Assembly: GCF_001514205.1 (NCBI RefSeq)
Contig: NZ_KQ948773.1
Coordinates: 72,016-136,015 of the forward strand
Origin: Streptomyces griseoruber
GTDB taxonomy: Bacteria; Actinomycetota; Actinomycetes; Streptomycetales; Streptomycetaceae
DNA length: 64,000 nt
Direction: 5' to 3'
Shown here: one piece after another, positions 7,087 through 15,714 of the stretch
How positions within the stretch are numbered: position 1 is the stretch's first letter
Layout of the letters: each line of letters begins with the position of its first letter
Translations under genes and position numbers: made by a program
Notes under the pieces: generated by a model
What the model was told of the DNA's origin: nothing
What the model saw: only the letters and a program-made list of their open reading frames with translations
Database searches by the model: none

Positions 7087-9267
7087 GTGGTCGACCAGTT
7101 TGTTCCCCCTCTGCACCTTGGGGAACGAGCCGCCGAGGACCAGGTCCTGCGCGCCTTTGTCCGGGCCGCGGAATCGACACAGGAGTCCACGAGCGGGCAC
7201 CACAACCGCAACTATGTTCTCCCGCTGACCGAGGATGTGGCCCGACTGGTCGGCCGCGAGGCCGGCACTTCTGTGACCGTGCGCATCAGGCGCTCCGAAG
7301 CACTGCCCGTAGTGATCAGGACCTGGGCGGACGAGGCGGCGATTCTCGGCGCCGTACGCGGAGTCCTGCCCCACGCGCCCGAATGCCTGGCCAAGGTCGA
7401 CGGACACTCCGTCCACAGCTTCGTGGAAGGTGTTCCGCTTTCCACCATCTGCGGAAACGGTAAGCCCGTCGACACCCTGCTCATCAAGGCGCTGGCCCGT
7501 CTGCTGGCCCAGATGACTCAGGTGCGCCGGACGGCCCTGCCGCCCCTGCCGGATCGCTGGCCGGCGAACCACAGCGACAGCCGAGGTTTTCTGAGGACTC
7601 TGGCCCACCTGGCCGACGAGCAGGTCCGCAAGCCCAACTGGACGGAGTTCGGGGGCCTGTTCAAGGCACTGGGCATCGCCGACGACGCCCTGCTGCGGTT
7701 TGCCGAGCGGGTTCCCCCGATGGCCAGGCGGCCGTACAGCCTGCTCCACGCGGACCTGCACCGGGACAACCTGATCTTCTCGTACGACGGTTCCCCGCCG
7801 CTCATCTGCGTCGACTGGGAACTCGCGACCTACGGCGACCCCCTGCACGACCTCGCCACCCACCTGGTCCGTATGCAGTACCCGGGCGACCAGTGGCCCG
7901 AGGTGATCGAAGCCTGGGCCGAGGCCATGGGGGAGTTCCGGCCCAGCGCGGTCACCGGCATGGCCAGGGATCTGCGTCATTACGTCGACTTCGAGCGGGC
8001 GCAGTCGGTCTACCCGGACGTGATGCGTGCCGCGCGCTCGCTGAAGGAGTCGTTCACCCAGAAGAGCCTGGACGAGGCGACGGTGGAGGTGCACCGGGCG
8101 CTGAGGGCGGCGGAGGAGCCGCTCGGGCTCAGGAACGTGCCGAGCCCGGACGAGATCGAGCGTGCCCTCTTCCGCTGGCTGGCCTCGCGCGGCGACATCG
8201 GGGGGCATGCCTGGCTCGCCCAGGCATACGACTGGGAGCCGGACCCGCGCATGCCCGAGCATCCCGACTTTCCGCGGTCCTCCGTACACGAAGCCCTGCT
8301 GGCGGAGGGAGCCGCCCCGGCCAACCGGGTGTTCAAGGGGACGGCCCACCTCAACTCGGTCGTCCGGGTGCCGGGCATGTCCGAACCGGTGGTGGTGCGC
8401 CGCAGACTGCGCAACGTCTCGCGCAGGGAACCGAGTTATCTGAGCGAGCACACCGTCCTGCATGCGATCGAGACGTCGGCCGTCCGGGTGGCGGCGCCGA
8501 GAGTCCTCGCCCTCGGCAAAAGCCATCCGAACGACCTCTTCGCCGTGCACACCTACGTCGGCACGGAAACGGGAGCACCGCCCGACCATCCGGTGAACGG
8601 CCTGCTCCCGCATGAGGCGGACGCCCTGGTCGACCAGTTGTGCGAGCTCACCCGTGTGGACCACACGATGGTCGCCCCGGTCACCGTGGAGATCGACTTC
8701 TACGAGTGGCTCAAGGAGCAGCTCGTGGGTCTGGTACGGAACCTGCCCAAGGAGTCGCTTCAACTCGCCCGCACGCTCGGGCTGCCCGATGACTGGAGGC
8801 TCCGGGAGATCCTTTCCCGGCACACGGTGAGCCGCCGGACGCACGTCCTGCTGCACGGCGACCTCAACCCGTGGAACCTGGTCCGCAGGGACGACGAGCT
8901 GGCCCTCACCATCATCGACTGGGAGATGGCCCTCGTCGGGGACCCCTTGTACGACCTGGTGCGGCACATGCACCTCACCCCGACCCGGCCGGAGATCCGG
9001 GCCCGCATGTTCCGGCGCTGGGAGAAGCAGTTGCCGAAGCACTACACGAAGAACTGGAGCCGCGACAGTCACGTCTACCGCTGGATCGAGCTCGTCCGCT
9101 CCGCCTACATCGACCTCGACCGCCTCGTCACCGGGTCCAGCCTCGACGCCCCCAACGTCCGTCGCGCTGTGAATTCCTACGCGGCCACTCTCACGGCCGC
9201 CACCGCCTCCCTCGGTCTCCCCATCCCGGCCACGGCGAACCCGTATCTTGCCCGAGCTCTGGCCTAG
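7087..9267 (+). CDS. tandem aminoglycoside-phosphotransferase-like kinase (two kinase domains)
   Basis: 726 residues with two complete APH/choline-kinase-type domains. The first carries HADLHRDN (221-228) and VDWELATYGDP; the second HGDLNPWN (590-597) and IDWEMALVGDP. Both keep the catalytic Asp and the metal-binding Asp, so both look active. A region of about 100 residues (near 330-430) separates them. Start GTG 7087 follows GGAG by six bases. The substrate is unknown; the family phosphorylates antibiotics, amino sugars and small alcohols. It follows the third GntR gene by 164 bases and precedes a membrane protein related to the GntR sensory domains. Two APH domains in one chain is uncommon. 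Confidence 0.85.
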   Translation: MVDQFVPPLHLGERAAEDQVLRAFVRAAESTQESTSGHHNRNYVLPLTEDVARLVGREAGTSVTVRIRRSEALPVVIRTWADEAAILGAVRGVLPHAPECLAKVDGHSVHSFVEGVPLSTICGNGKPVDTLLIKALARLLAQMTQVRRTALPPLPDRWPANHSDSRGFLRTLAHLADEQVRKPNWTEFGGLFKALGIADDALLRFAERVPPMARRPYSLLHADLHRDNLIFSYDGSPPLICVDWELATYGDPLHDLATHLVRMQYPGDQWPEVIEAWAEAMGEFRPSAVTGMARDLRHYVDFERAQSVYPDVMRAARSLKESFTQKSLDEATVEVHRALRAAEEPLGLRNVPSPDEIERALFRWLASRGDIGGHAWLAQAYDWEPDPRMPEHPDFPRSSVHEALLAEGAAPANRVFKGTAHLNSVVRVPGMSEPVVVRRRLRNVSRREPSYLSEHTVLHAIETSAVRVAAPRVLALGKSHPNDLFAVHTYVGTETGAPPDHPVNGLLPHEADALVDQLCELTRVDHTMVAPVTVEIDFYEWLKEQLVGLVRNLPKESLQLARTLGLPDDWRLREILSRHTVSRRTHVLLHGDLNPWNLVRRDDELALTIIDWEMALVGDPLYDLVRHMHLTPTRPEIRARMFRRWEKQLPKHYTKNWSRDSHVYRWIELVRSAYIDLDRLVTGSSLDAPNVRRAVNSYAATLTAATASLGLPIPATANPYLARALA

Positions 9268-9350
9268 GGAGACCATGTCTCCCACTGAACTCCGTTCTGT
9301 CCAGGGACATATGACGCTCCATGGGGGCGTGCGGCGCGAGGGGGACGGCC

Positions 9351-10238
9351 ATGTCCGCGCGGGGGAGCCGAACGACAGGTGAGGTCGGCGTGGGGCAGGT
9401 GCTCCGGCGCTATCAGGACCGCTTCGAGCCGGTGGTGACCAGGGTCCTGCTGATCGGGATCTTCGTCACCGGACTCACCGCGCAGTTCGTCAGACCGGTC
9501 GGCGACGCCCTGGAGGGCAAGGCGTATCTGGGCGGTGCCCTGCTCAGCCTGGTCGGCTACGTCCTCTACGACGCGGTCAAGGACCTCTCCACGACCCTGC
9601 GCCTGCCCACGCGCGGCCAGGTGAAGTCACGGGAGCTGGGCGTCTTCGTCAGTGAGGCCTTCCGGGCGCGGACGGTCGACATACGGTTCCTCGGCTACAC
9701 CGGCGAGACCCTCTACAACGAGCTGTACCACCGCCTCGAAGGTCTCATCGAGGACCCCGGCCCCACCCGCCACGTCACCATCCAGGTGCTGATCCCCGAC
9801 TTCGGGCAGCCGATGACGGTCCCCTCGCGGGTCGGTGACACCGGAGCCCCGCTGGACGACCCGGACTTCCGCAAGCGTCTGGAAGGCAAGTGCCAGGAGT
9901 ACGACGAGACGCTCTCGACGCTCGCGGAGCGCCTCACCGCCGTCGGCAGGGTCAGCGCCCACTGCGAATACCGCGTCTACCCCGGCATCCCGAGGGACAA
10001 GATCTGCATCTTCAACCGCGAGCTGGTGCTCCACGGCCTCTACGACGTCATGGCCCGCACCGTGCTGCGCGGCGCCGCCCCCGAGTACTACGACCCCAAG
10101 GGCTACCGCACCGACCTCAATGTGTGGTCCCTGGAGGGCGCCGAGGACTCCAAGGCGCTCATCGCCACCTGGAACCGGCATCTCGACAACCTCTGGAGCC
10201 TGGCCGCGGCCCCGCCCTGGCGAGGTTCCACGCCCTGA
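9351..10238 (+). CDS. membrane protein with a DevA-type sensory-like cytoplasmic domain
   Basis: 295 residues. About residues 28-85 contain two hydrophobic segments (VTRVLLIGIFVTGLTAQFV and YLGGALLSLVGYVLY). The remainder aligns by pattern with the C-terminal domain of the three GntR proteins: VDIRFLGYTG, a VTIQVLIPDF strand, PRDKICIFNRELVLHGLYDV where they have PPVKLYLLNGTDALFAYYTV, and a final WNRHLDNLWSL helix where they have WFDALWETI. Start ATG 9351 follows a strong GAGGGGG site. It looks like a membrane-anchored version of the same ligand-binding fold. The position-by-position similarity is my reading and no alignment was run. Confidence 0.7.
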   Translation: MSARGSRTTGEVGVGQVLRRYQDRFEPVVTRVLLIGIFVTGLTAQFVRPVGDALEGKAYLGGALLSLVGYVLYDAVKDLSTTLRLPTRGQVKSRELGVFVSEAFRARTVDIRFLGYTGETLYNELYHRLEGLIEDPGPTRHVTIQVLIPDFGQPMTVPSRVGDTGAPLDDPDFRKRLEGKCQEYDETLSTLAERLTAVGRVSAHCEYRVYPGIPRDKICIFNRELVLHGLYDVMARTVLRGAAPEYYDPKGYRTDLNVWSLEGAEDSKALIATWNRHLDNLWSLAAAPPWRGSTP

Positions 10239-10258
10239 AGCCGCCGTAGGCTCCCCCC

Positions 10259-10894
10259 ATGAGCGACCCCGGGCTGCGTGAGCGGAAGAAGCAGCGGATG
10301 TATCAGGCCGTGTCGGACATCGCCGTGCGGATGTTCCTGGAGCGGGGCTTCGACGCGGTGTCCGTCGCCGAGGTCGCCGCGGCGGCCGAGATCTCCAAGC
10401 CGACGCTCTTCCGGTACTTCCCGGCCAAGGAGGACCTCGTCCTGCACCGGATCGCCGACCATGAGCGGGAGGCCGCGCGGGTGGTGGAGGGCGGACGGGC
10501 CGAGGGGGTCGCGCCGCTCGCCGCCCTGCGCCGGCACTTCCTCGACGGGATCGCCGCGGGCGACCCGATCACCGGGCTCAACGACCACCCCGCCGTCCGC
10601 GCCTTCTACGACCTCCTCTACGGCACCCCGTCCCTGGTCGCCCGGCTCCACGCCCACCTGGAGCGTTCCGAGGCCGCCCTCGCCGAGGCCCTCGGCGGTG
10701 GCCTCGGGGCCAGGCTGGCCGCCGGGCAGATCATCGCCGTACGGCGGATCCTCGCCGAGGAGAACTGGCGGCGGATCTCGGCGGGGGAGCCGGTGGAGGA
10801 CGTACGGGAGGACGCGGTCGGGGCGGCCGAACGGGCGTTCGCGACGCTGGAGGCGGGACTGCCGTATCTCGCGACCCCTGACATTACTCGGTAA
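10259..10894 (+). CDS. TetR-family transcriptional regulator
   Basis: 211 residues. Residues 8-55 form the TetR helix-turn-helix (MFLERGFDAVSVAEVAAAAEISKPTLFRYF), followed by a ligand-binding all-helical domain. Start ATG 10259. It ends 39 bases before the HelD-like gene on the same strand, and that gap holds a perfect 11-bp palindrome, so it may regulate that gene. Ligand unknown. Confidence 0.9.
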   Translation: MSDPGLRERKKQRMYQAVSDIAVRMFLERGFDAVSVAEVAAAAEISKPTLFRYFPAKEDLVLHRIADHEREAARVVEGGRAEGVAPLAALRRHFLDGIAAGDPITGLNDHPAVRAFYDLLYGTPSLVARLHAHLERSEAALAEALGGGLGARLAAGQIIAVRRILAEENWRRISAGEPVEDVREDAVGAAERAFATLEAGLPYLATPDITR

Positions 10895-10900
10895 AATATT

Positions 10901-10911
10901 TAACTCAGTTA
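10901..10911. promoter_or_regulatory. small palindrome between tetR and the HelD-like gene
   Basis: TAACTCAGTTA, perfect 5-bp arms around one base, inside an unusually AT-rich patch (10887-10918) that probably also carries the downstream gene's promoter. A candidate operator for the neighbouring TetR protein. Confidence 0.45.
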
Positions 10912-10933
10912 CGGTATTCGCTATCCTCGGCGC

Positions 10934-13000
10934 ATGACGTCTGCCGAGCCTGCCGAGCCTGCCGTAAAGGGACCCGACCACGACCTCGACACCGCCCTCC
11001 GCCATGAACGCGCCCACCACGACACCTGCCGCGCCGCCCTCGCCGCCATGGTCGACGGCGCCGACCTCCAGGTCGTCGTCGGCGAGGACGTCTCCGCGTC
11101 CGGCGCCGACGCCGAAGTCCTCGGCCACGGGCTGCGCAGCCGCGCCAAGGCCCTGCGCGAACTCCCCGAGGGCCCGCTGTTCTTCGGCCGCCTCGACCTC
11201 GCACAAGGAGGCGGGCACCACATCGGCCGACTGCGGATCAGCGAGCACCCCGCCGCCCCGCCCCTGGTCGTCGACTGGCGCGCCCCCGTCTCCCGCGCCT
11301 TCTACCAGGCCGGCGCCCGCGATCCACAGGGCGTGACCGTCCGGCGGCGGTTCGGCTGGGCGCCCGGAAGCCGCGGCGACTCCGCCGACCTGACCGGCCT
11401 GGAGGACGAGCACCTGAGGGGCGGTGAGCCGGCGGCGGGCCCCGGAGGTCTCCTCCTCCGGGAGCTCGAACGGCCCCGCGTCGGGCCCATGCGGGACATC
11501 GCCGCCACCATCCAGCCCGAGCAGGACGACCTCGTACGCGGCGGACTCGCCGACTCGGTCTGTGTGCAGGGCGCCCCCGGCACCGGCAAGACCGCCGTCG
11601 GCCTGCACCGGGCCGCCTACCTCCTCTACACCCACCCGCAGCGCATCAGGCGCGGCGGTCTGCTGATCCTCGGGCCCAACCGCACCTTCCTCTCCTACAT
11701 CGCCGAGGTGCTGCCCTCCCTCGGCGAGACCGGCGTACGGCAGTCCACCCTCGAGGACGAGATCGCCCGGCACCCGGTCACCGGGGCCGACACCGACCGG
11801 ACCGCCGCCCTCAAGCACGACCCCCGGATGGCCGAGGTGCTGCGCCGGGCGGTGTACGGCCGGGTGACGGCCGGTCACGCCGAGGACCTCGCCGTACCGG
11901 ACGGGTCGTACCGCTGGCGGATCGCGGGCCACCGGCTCACCGGCATCGTGAGCGCGGTGCTCGCCGAGGAGCCGCCGTACGAGGTCGGACGGGAACGGGT
12001 CCGCAGCCGGATCGTGCGCCTGATCCTGACCCAGGCGGAGCGGCGCGGCGGGCCGCCCCCGGCCGCCTGGCTCCGGCGGATCGAACGGGCGCGGGCGGTG
12101 AGCGCCTGCGTGGAGTCGCTGTGGCCCAGGCTGCGGCCGGAGGAGGTGCTGGCCGGGCTGCTGAGCGACCAGGAGGCGCTGGCCGGGGCGGCCGACGGGC
12201 TGCTGGAGCGCGCCGAGCAGGCGGCCCTGCTCTGGGCCCGGCCGCCGCGCTCACCTAAGTCCGCGCGCTGGTCGGCCGCCGACCTCGTCCTCCTCGACGA
12301 GATCGCCGGGCTCCTCGAACACCCCCAGGGCTACGGCCATGTCGTCGTCGACGAGGCCCAGGACCTCTCCCCGATGGAGTGCCGGGCCATCGCCCGCCGG
12401 GTCCCCTTCGGCTCCCTCACCGTCCTCGGCGACCTCGCCCAGGGCACCACCCCGTGGGCGGCGCGCTCCTGGCGGGTCCAGCTGACCCACCTGGGCAAGC
12501 CCGACGCGACCATCGTCCCGCTCACCACCGGCTTCCGTGTCCCCGGTGCGGTCCTCGACCTGGCCAACCGGCTCCTGGCCCGCCTCGACACGGACGTACC
12601 CCCGGCCCGTTCGCTGCGCCACGACGGCGCGCTGCGCGTCCGCCGGGCCCCGGACGGCGGCCTCGCGGCCACGGTCGTCGCCGCCGTACGCGACGCCCTC
12701 GCCCACGAGGGCTCGATCGGCGTCATCACCCCGGACACCGAGACCACCCGCGTCCGGGAGGCCCTCACCGCAGCCGGCCTCGCCCCGACGACCGGCCGGG
12801 TGACGGTCATCGGCGCCACCCTCGTCAAGGGCCTCGAGTACGACCATGTCGTCGCCGTCGAACCGACCACGATCGCCGAGTCCGAGCAGCGCGGCCTCAA
12901 CCGGCTGTACGTGGTCCTGACCCGCGCGGTGTCCCGGCTGGACGTGGTGCACGAGCGGCGGGAGTTGCCGTGGGGCGGGGAGGAGAGCGCCGAGGGCTGA
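10934..13000 (+). CDS. HelD-like UvrD/Rep-superfamily ATPase
   Basis: 688 residues. Superfamily 1 motifs: Walker A GAPGTGKTAVGLHR (near 215), Walker B VVVDEAQDLSP, motif III TVLGDLAQGTTPW, and a late VIGATLVKGLEYDHVV block before a final YVVLTRA motif. The N-terminal 200 residues include FGRLDL and VVDWRAPVSRAFY, typical of HelD, which binds RNA polymerase and helps it leave DNA or resist rifamycins. I saw no rifamycin-associated inverted repeat upstream. It lies just after a TetR gene. Fairly sure of HelD class; could be another SF1 ATPase. Confidence 0.85.
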   Translation: MTSAEPAEPAVKGPDHDLDTALRHERAHHDTCRAALAAMVDGADLQVVVGEDVSASGADAEVLGHGLRSRAKALRELPEGPLFFGRLDLAQGGGHHIGRLRISEHPAAPPLVVDWRAPVSRAFYQAGARDPQGVTVRRRFGWAPGSRGDSADLTGLEDEHLRGGEPAAGPGGLLLRELERPRVGPMRDIAATIQPEQDDLVRGGLADSVCVQGAPGTGKTAVGLHRAAYLLYTHPQRIRRGGLLILGPNRTFLSYIAEVLPSLGETGVRQSTLEDEIARHPVTGADTDRTAALKHDPRMAEVLRRAVYGRVTAGHAEDLAVPDGSYRWRIAGHRLTGIVSAVLAEEPPYEVGRERVRSRIVRLILTQAERRGGPPPAAWLRRIERARAVSACVESLWPRLRPEEVLAGLLSDQEALAGAADGLLERAEQAALLWARPPRSPKSARWSAADLVLLDEIAGLLEHPQGYGHVVVDEAQDLSPMECRAIARRVPFGSLTVLGDLAQGTTPWAARSWRVQLTHLGKPDATIVPLTTGFRVPGAVLDLANRLLARLDTDVPPARSLRHDGALRVRRAPDGGLAATVVAAVRDALAHEGSIGVITPDTETTRVREALTAAGLAPTTGRVTVIGATLVKGLEYDHVVAVEPTTIAESEQRGLNRLYVVLTRAVSRLDVVHERRELPWGGEESAEG

Positions 13001-13020
13001 TCGGGGCTCATTCTGGAGGG

Positions 13021-13518
13021 ATGACACCCCTGCTCTTCCTCGACGTCGACGGCACACTGATTCCGTTCGGGGGACCGGATCCCTACCGGGAGTACGGGAC
13101 CTCGTCCCACCCTCTGCTGCCCCGCCTGGACCCGGCCCTGGGACCCCGGCTGCTCGCGCTGGGCTGTGCACCGGTCTGGGCGACGACCTGGCTGGACGAC
13201 GCGAACGAACTCCTCTCGCCCTGGCTGGGGTTGCCCCCGCTGCCGGTGGTCGAGTGGCCGGAGGGCGGGGAGGCGCCGGCGGTGCGGCGCGGCCCCGGGC
13301 TGCACTGGAAGACACGGGCGCTGGTCGACCGCGCCGCGGGGCGGCCGTTCATCTGGCTCGACGACGAGATCACCGGCGTCGACCGTGCCTGGGTGAGGGC
13401 TCGCCATCCGGGTCCGGCGCTCCTGCACCGGGTCGACCACCGGTACGGGCTCGGGGAGGGGGACCTCGCGGCCGTGGAGGCGTGGGTCGCGTCGATCACC
13501 GGGGTGGCGGGGGTGTAG
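13021..13518 (+). CDS. HAD-domain protein
   Basis: 165 residues starting MTPLLFLDVDGTLIP, a clear HAD motif I (DxDGT). A later WLDDEITG fits motif IV (two acidic residues). It is short and lacks a large cap domain; similar stand-alone HAD proteins of unknown substrate are common in streptomycetes. Start ATG 13021 is 20 bases after the HelD-like gene, so the two may be co-transcribed. Its 3' end overlaps the opposing patatin gene by 23 bases. Confidence 0.8.
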   Translation: MTPLLFLDVDGTLIPFGGPDPYREYGTSSHPLLPRLDPALGPRLLALGCAPVWATTWLDDANELLSPWLGLPPLPVVEWPEGGEAPAVRRGPGLHWKTRALVDRAAGRPFIWLDDEITGVDRAWVRARHPGPALLHRVDHRYGLGEGDLAAVEAWVASITGVAGV

Positions 13519-14314
13519 GGGGTGGGAGCGGGTGACCGGGGCGGGCTGTGGGCGTGGAGTCCTGCGGCCAGGTTCTCAGGGCCGCCCGGGTTGCGTCGTA
13601 ACCCCGTTCGACCAGGGCCGGGACGCCCGACGGGGACCAGGGGGAGTGGCCCGTGGTGTCGATGGTGATGGAGAGGTCGGGGAGCCGGCCCTGGGCGGGG
13701 TGGGTCGGCCGGGATTCGAACCAGCGGCGCCAGCGGGTGGTGCCGCGGCCGAAACCGACGGCGATGACACGGTCGGCGCCGAGCCGGTGCGCGGCCCACA
13801 CCGGCAGCGGTGAGACCACGGCCCCGTCCACGCACAGTGCCCCGCCCTCCTCCAGCCGGACCGGAGGGAACAGCCCGGGGACGGCGCTGCTCGCGCACAG
13901 CGCGGCCGTGAAGGAGCCCGAGGTCACCAACCGGGGGGTGGTGGAGCCGAGTTCGGTGACCACCGCGCCGAAACGGATCGGCAGGTTCTCTATCAGCAGG
14001 TCGCCGACCAGGTCCTCGATGTTCCGGGCCAGCGGCGAGGTGTCCAGCAGTCCGAGGCGCGGGCTGATCGCGGCGGTTCCGAAGTCCGCCCACTGGGCGC
14101 GCAGCAGGCGTCGGGTGAGGCGTTCGCTGTCCACCCCGGCCGCCCAGGCCCCGCCGATCAGCGCCCCCGCGCTCGCCCCGGCGACCGCCGTCACCTCGAT
14201 CCCCGCCTCCTCCACGGCCCGCAGCACCCCCGCGTGCGCGGCCCCGAGGGCCGCCCCGCTGGACAGGACCAACCCCACGGACAGGGGAGGGGAAGCGGAC
14301 GTCGACGAGGTCAC
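13496..14314 (-). CDS. patatin-like phospholipase / serine lipase
   Basis: 272 residues, cytosolic. The oxyanion-hole region reads VLSSGAALGAAHAGVL, the nucleophile elbow is GASAG (Gly-x-Ser-x-Gly), and the second catalytic residue is the Asp in VDGAVVSPLPV. These define the RssA/YlbK-type patatin group, which hydrolyses acyl esters of lipids. GTG 14314 is chosen since AAGGAG stands nine bases upstream; a longer frame of 11 more codons is possible. The C-terminus is a Pro/Thr tail (PPPTPPPPR). Confidence 0.88.
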   Translation of the reverse strand: MTSSTSASPPLSVGLVLSSGAALGAAHAGVLRAVEEAGIEVTAVAGASAGALIGGAWAAGVDSERLTRRLLRAQWADFGTAAISPRLGLLDTSPLARNIEDLVGDLLIENLPIRFGAVVTELGSTTPRLVTSGSFTAALCASSAVPGLFPPVRLEEGGALCVDGAVVSPLPVWAAHRLGADRVIAVGFGRGTTRWRRWFESRPTHPAQGRLPDLSITIDTTGHSPWSPSGVPALVERGYDATRAALRTWPQDSTPTARPGHPLPPPTPPPPR

Positions 14315-14394
14315 CTGGGCATGCTCCTTCCGGCGTGCCGCCCGCACGGCCGGGCGGACCGAATGAGGCTGAGCATGACATCCGAGCGCTCGGC

Positions 14395-15273
14395 CTATGC
14401 CTGCGGCCCGTCGACGAAGTCACCGTCCTTGTCATAGGGCCAGGCATTGGCGACGCATCCGTGCAGGCCCTTGATCTGCTGCATCATCACGGGGGCCAGT
14501 TGTCCGGGACCCGCGCAGGTCATGTGCGTGTAGTCCAGGAAGTGGCCCATCTCGTGGTTGACGATCAACGCCCGGTAGTCATGGATCGGACCGTCGAACG
14601 TGGGCGAGCCCTCCACCCAGCGCTTGAGGTTCACCACCACCCCGTCGGGAATCTCGCAGTTGTACTCGCCGTGCGTGTCCTGGTGAATGCCCGCCCAGCA
14701 CAGGGCGTCCGCCGTCCCCGGGGTCGCGATCTTCACCTTGAGGTCATAGGGCTCCCCCGCGCTCACCAACTGGAACGAGGAAACCCCGTTCCGGGTCCAG
14801 CCCCGGGGAGCGCCGAGGATGTCGGCGATCTCTCCCGCCGCCTGGGCCGGCGAGATGTCGAGCCCGGTCTCGACCTGCACCACGTAGCGGAGCAGCCGTG
14901 TCCCCCGACCGACCTTCGCGCCACTGGCCCGCGCGGTGACGAACGTGCCGGAGCCCGTCGCGGGAACGTCGATCTTGGTGGAGGTCGGGGTGGGGGTGGT
15001 CGGCGTCGGGGTCGGGGTCGGCGTCGGGGTCGGGGTCGGGGTGGGCGTGGGGGTGGTGCGCACCGTGCTGCGCGGGCGCGGCGCCGCGCTCGTCGTGTCG
15101 CTTCGTCCGCCGTCCAGGAAGAACGCCGCGGAGCCCAGCAGACCGACCGTCACCAGCGCGGCGACCAGGTAGGTCCGGCCCCGGCGGCGCGGACCGCCCC
15201 GGCGGTGGGAGGACCGGTGGCGGCCGCCGCTGCCGGTGGGCGGTGCGGATTCCCGCTCTCGTACCGAATGCAT
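14395..15273 (-). CDS. membrane-anchored DUF3152 zinc-metalloprotease-like protein
   Basis: 292 residues. A basic N-terminus (about 35 residues) is followed by one membrane segment (TYLVAALVTVGLLGSAAFFL), then a Pro-Thr repeat spacer (about 75-98) and an extracellular domain. That domain ends with HEMGHFLDYTH (240-250), the HExxHxxxxxH zinc-binding signature of metzincin-like peptidases, so activity is plausible though DUF3152 is uncharacterised. Four Cys in the domain may form disulfides. Stands alone, ATG start. Confidence 0.88.
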   Translation of the reverse strand: MHSVRERESAPPTGSGGRHRSSHRRGGPRRRGRTYLVAALVTVGLLGSAAFFLDGGRSDTTSAAPRPRSTVRTTPTPTPTPTPTPTPTPTPTTPTPTSTKIDVPATGSGTFVTARASGAKVGRGTRLLRYVVQVETGLDISPAQAAGEIADILGAPRGWTRNGVSSFQLVSAGEPYDLKVKIATPGTADALCWAGIHQDTHGEYNCEIPDGVVVNLKRWVEGSPTFDGPIHDYRALIVNHEMGHFLDYTHMTCAGPGQLAPVMMQQIKGLHGCVANAWPYDKDGDFVDGPQA

Positions 15274-15401
15274 GGCAGCTCAAGCTGGTCATTTCACATG
15301 ATGATCACGAGCTCAAACTGTCACGAGACGGTAACGAACGCAGGGCCATGCCTGAGGCGGCCATCAGCCGGGCCGGCGTGCCGAGCAACCGGCCGGGCCG
15401 G

Positions 15402-15422
15402 TTCCGTAACGAGATTACGGAA
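15402..15422. promoter_or_regulatory. inverted repeat before the small ORF at 15434
   Basis: TTCCGTAA and its exact complement TTACGGAA separated by five bases (CGAGA). Lies in the 160-base gap after the DUF3152 start; could be an operator or a short hairpin. Confidence 0.45.
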
Positions 15423-15433
15423 ATGATGAAACT

Positions 15434-15703
15434 GTGAGGACGACGAGAGCGGAGGCCGGGGAACGCAACCGCCGCGCCTTGCTGGACATGGCCCCGCACG
15501 ACCCCGACCCCGGCGCCCGGCTCGCCCCGTCCGTCCGGTCGCAGGAGAACCATCTGACCGCGCTGTTCACCGGAAGGTCCCACAACGGGAGTGTCGTGAC
15601 ATCGCATCAGGCGCAGCGGCCGACCACCGCACTCAGGGCACTGTGCGTCGGCCTCGGCCAAGGCGTCACCCACGGCCTCGCCCACGGTGCGGATGCTTCG
15701 TGA
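15434..15703 (+). CDS. hypothetical small protein
   Basis: 89-codon frame from a GTG, no recognised domain; moderately polar with a C-terminal LRALCVGLGQGVTHGLAHGA stretch. No clear ribosome site. It ends just before the hydrolase start, so it could be a coupled leader gene or simply noncoding. The palindrome at 15402-15422 precedes it. Low confidence that it is translated. Confidence 0.3.
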   Translation: MRTTRAEAGERNRRALLDMAPHDPDPGARLAPSVRSQENHLTALFTGRSHNGSVVTSHQAQRPTTALRALCVGLGQGVTHGLAHGADAS

Positions 15704-15714
15704 TCGGGGGTCGT

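Noticed and set aside
10895..10933. Rifamycin-associated element before the HelD-like gene
   Set aside because: The gap is AT-rich and contains only an 11-bp palindrome; no long GC-rich inverted repeat of the kind described for that element is present.
14990..15060. Apparent minisatellite of GGGGTC/GGCGTC
   Set aside because: It is the coding sequence of a Pro-Thr spacer in the DUF3152 protein; period of six matches codon pairs.
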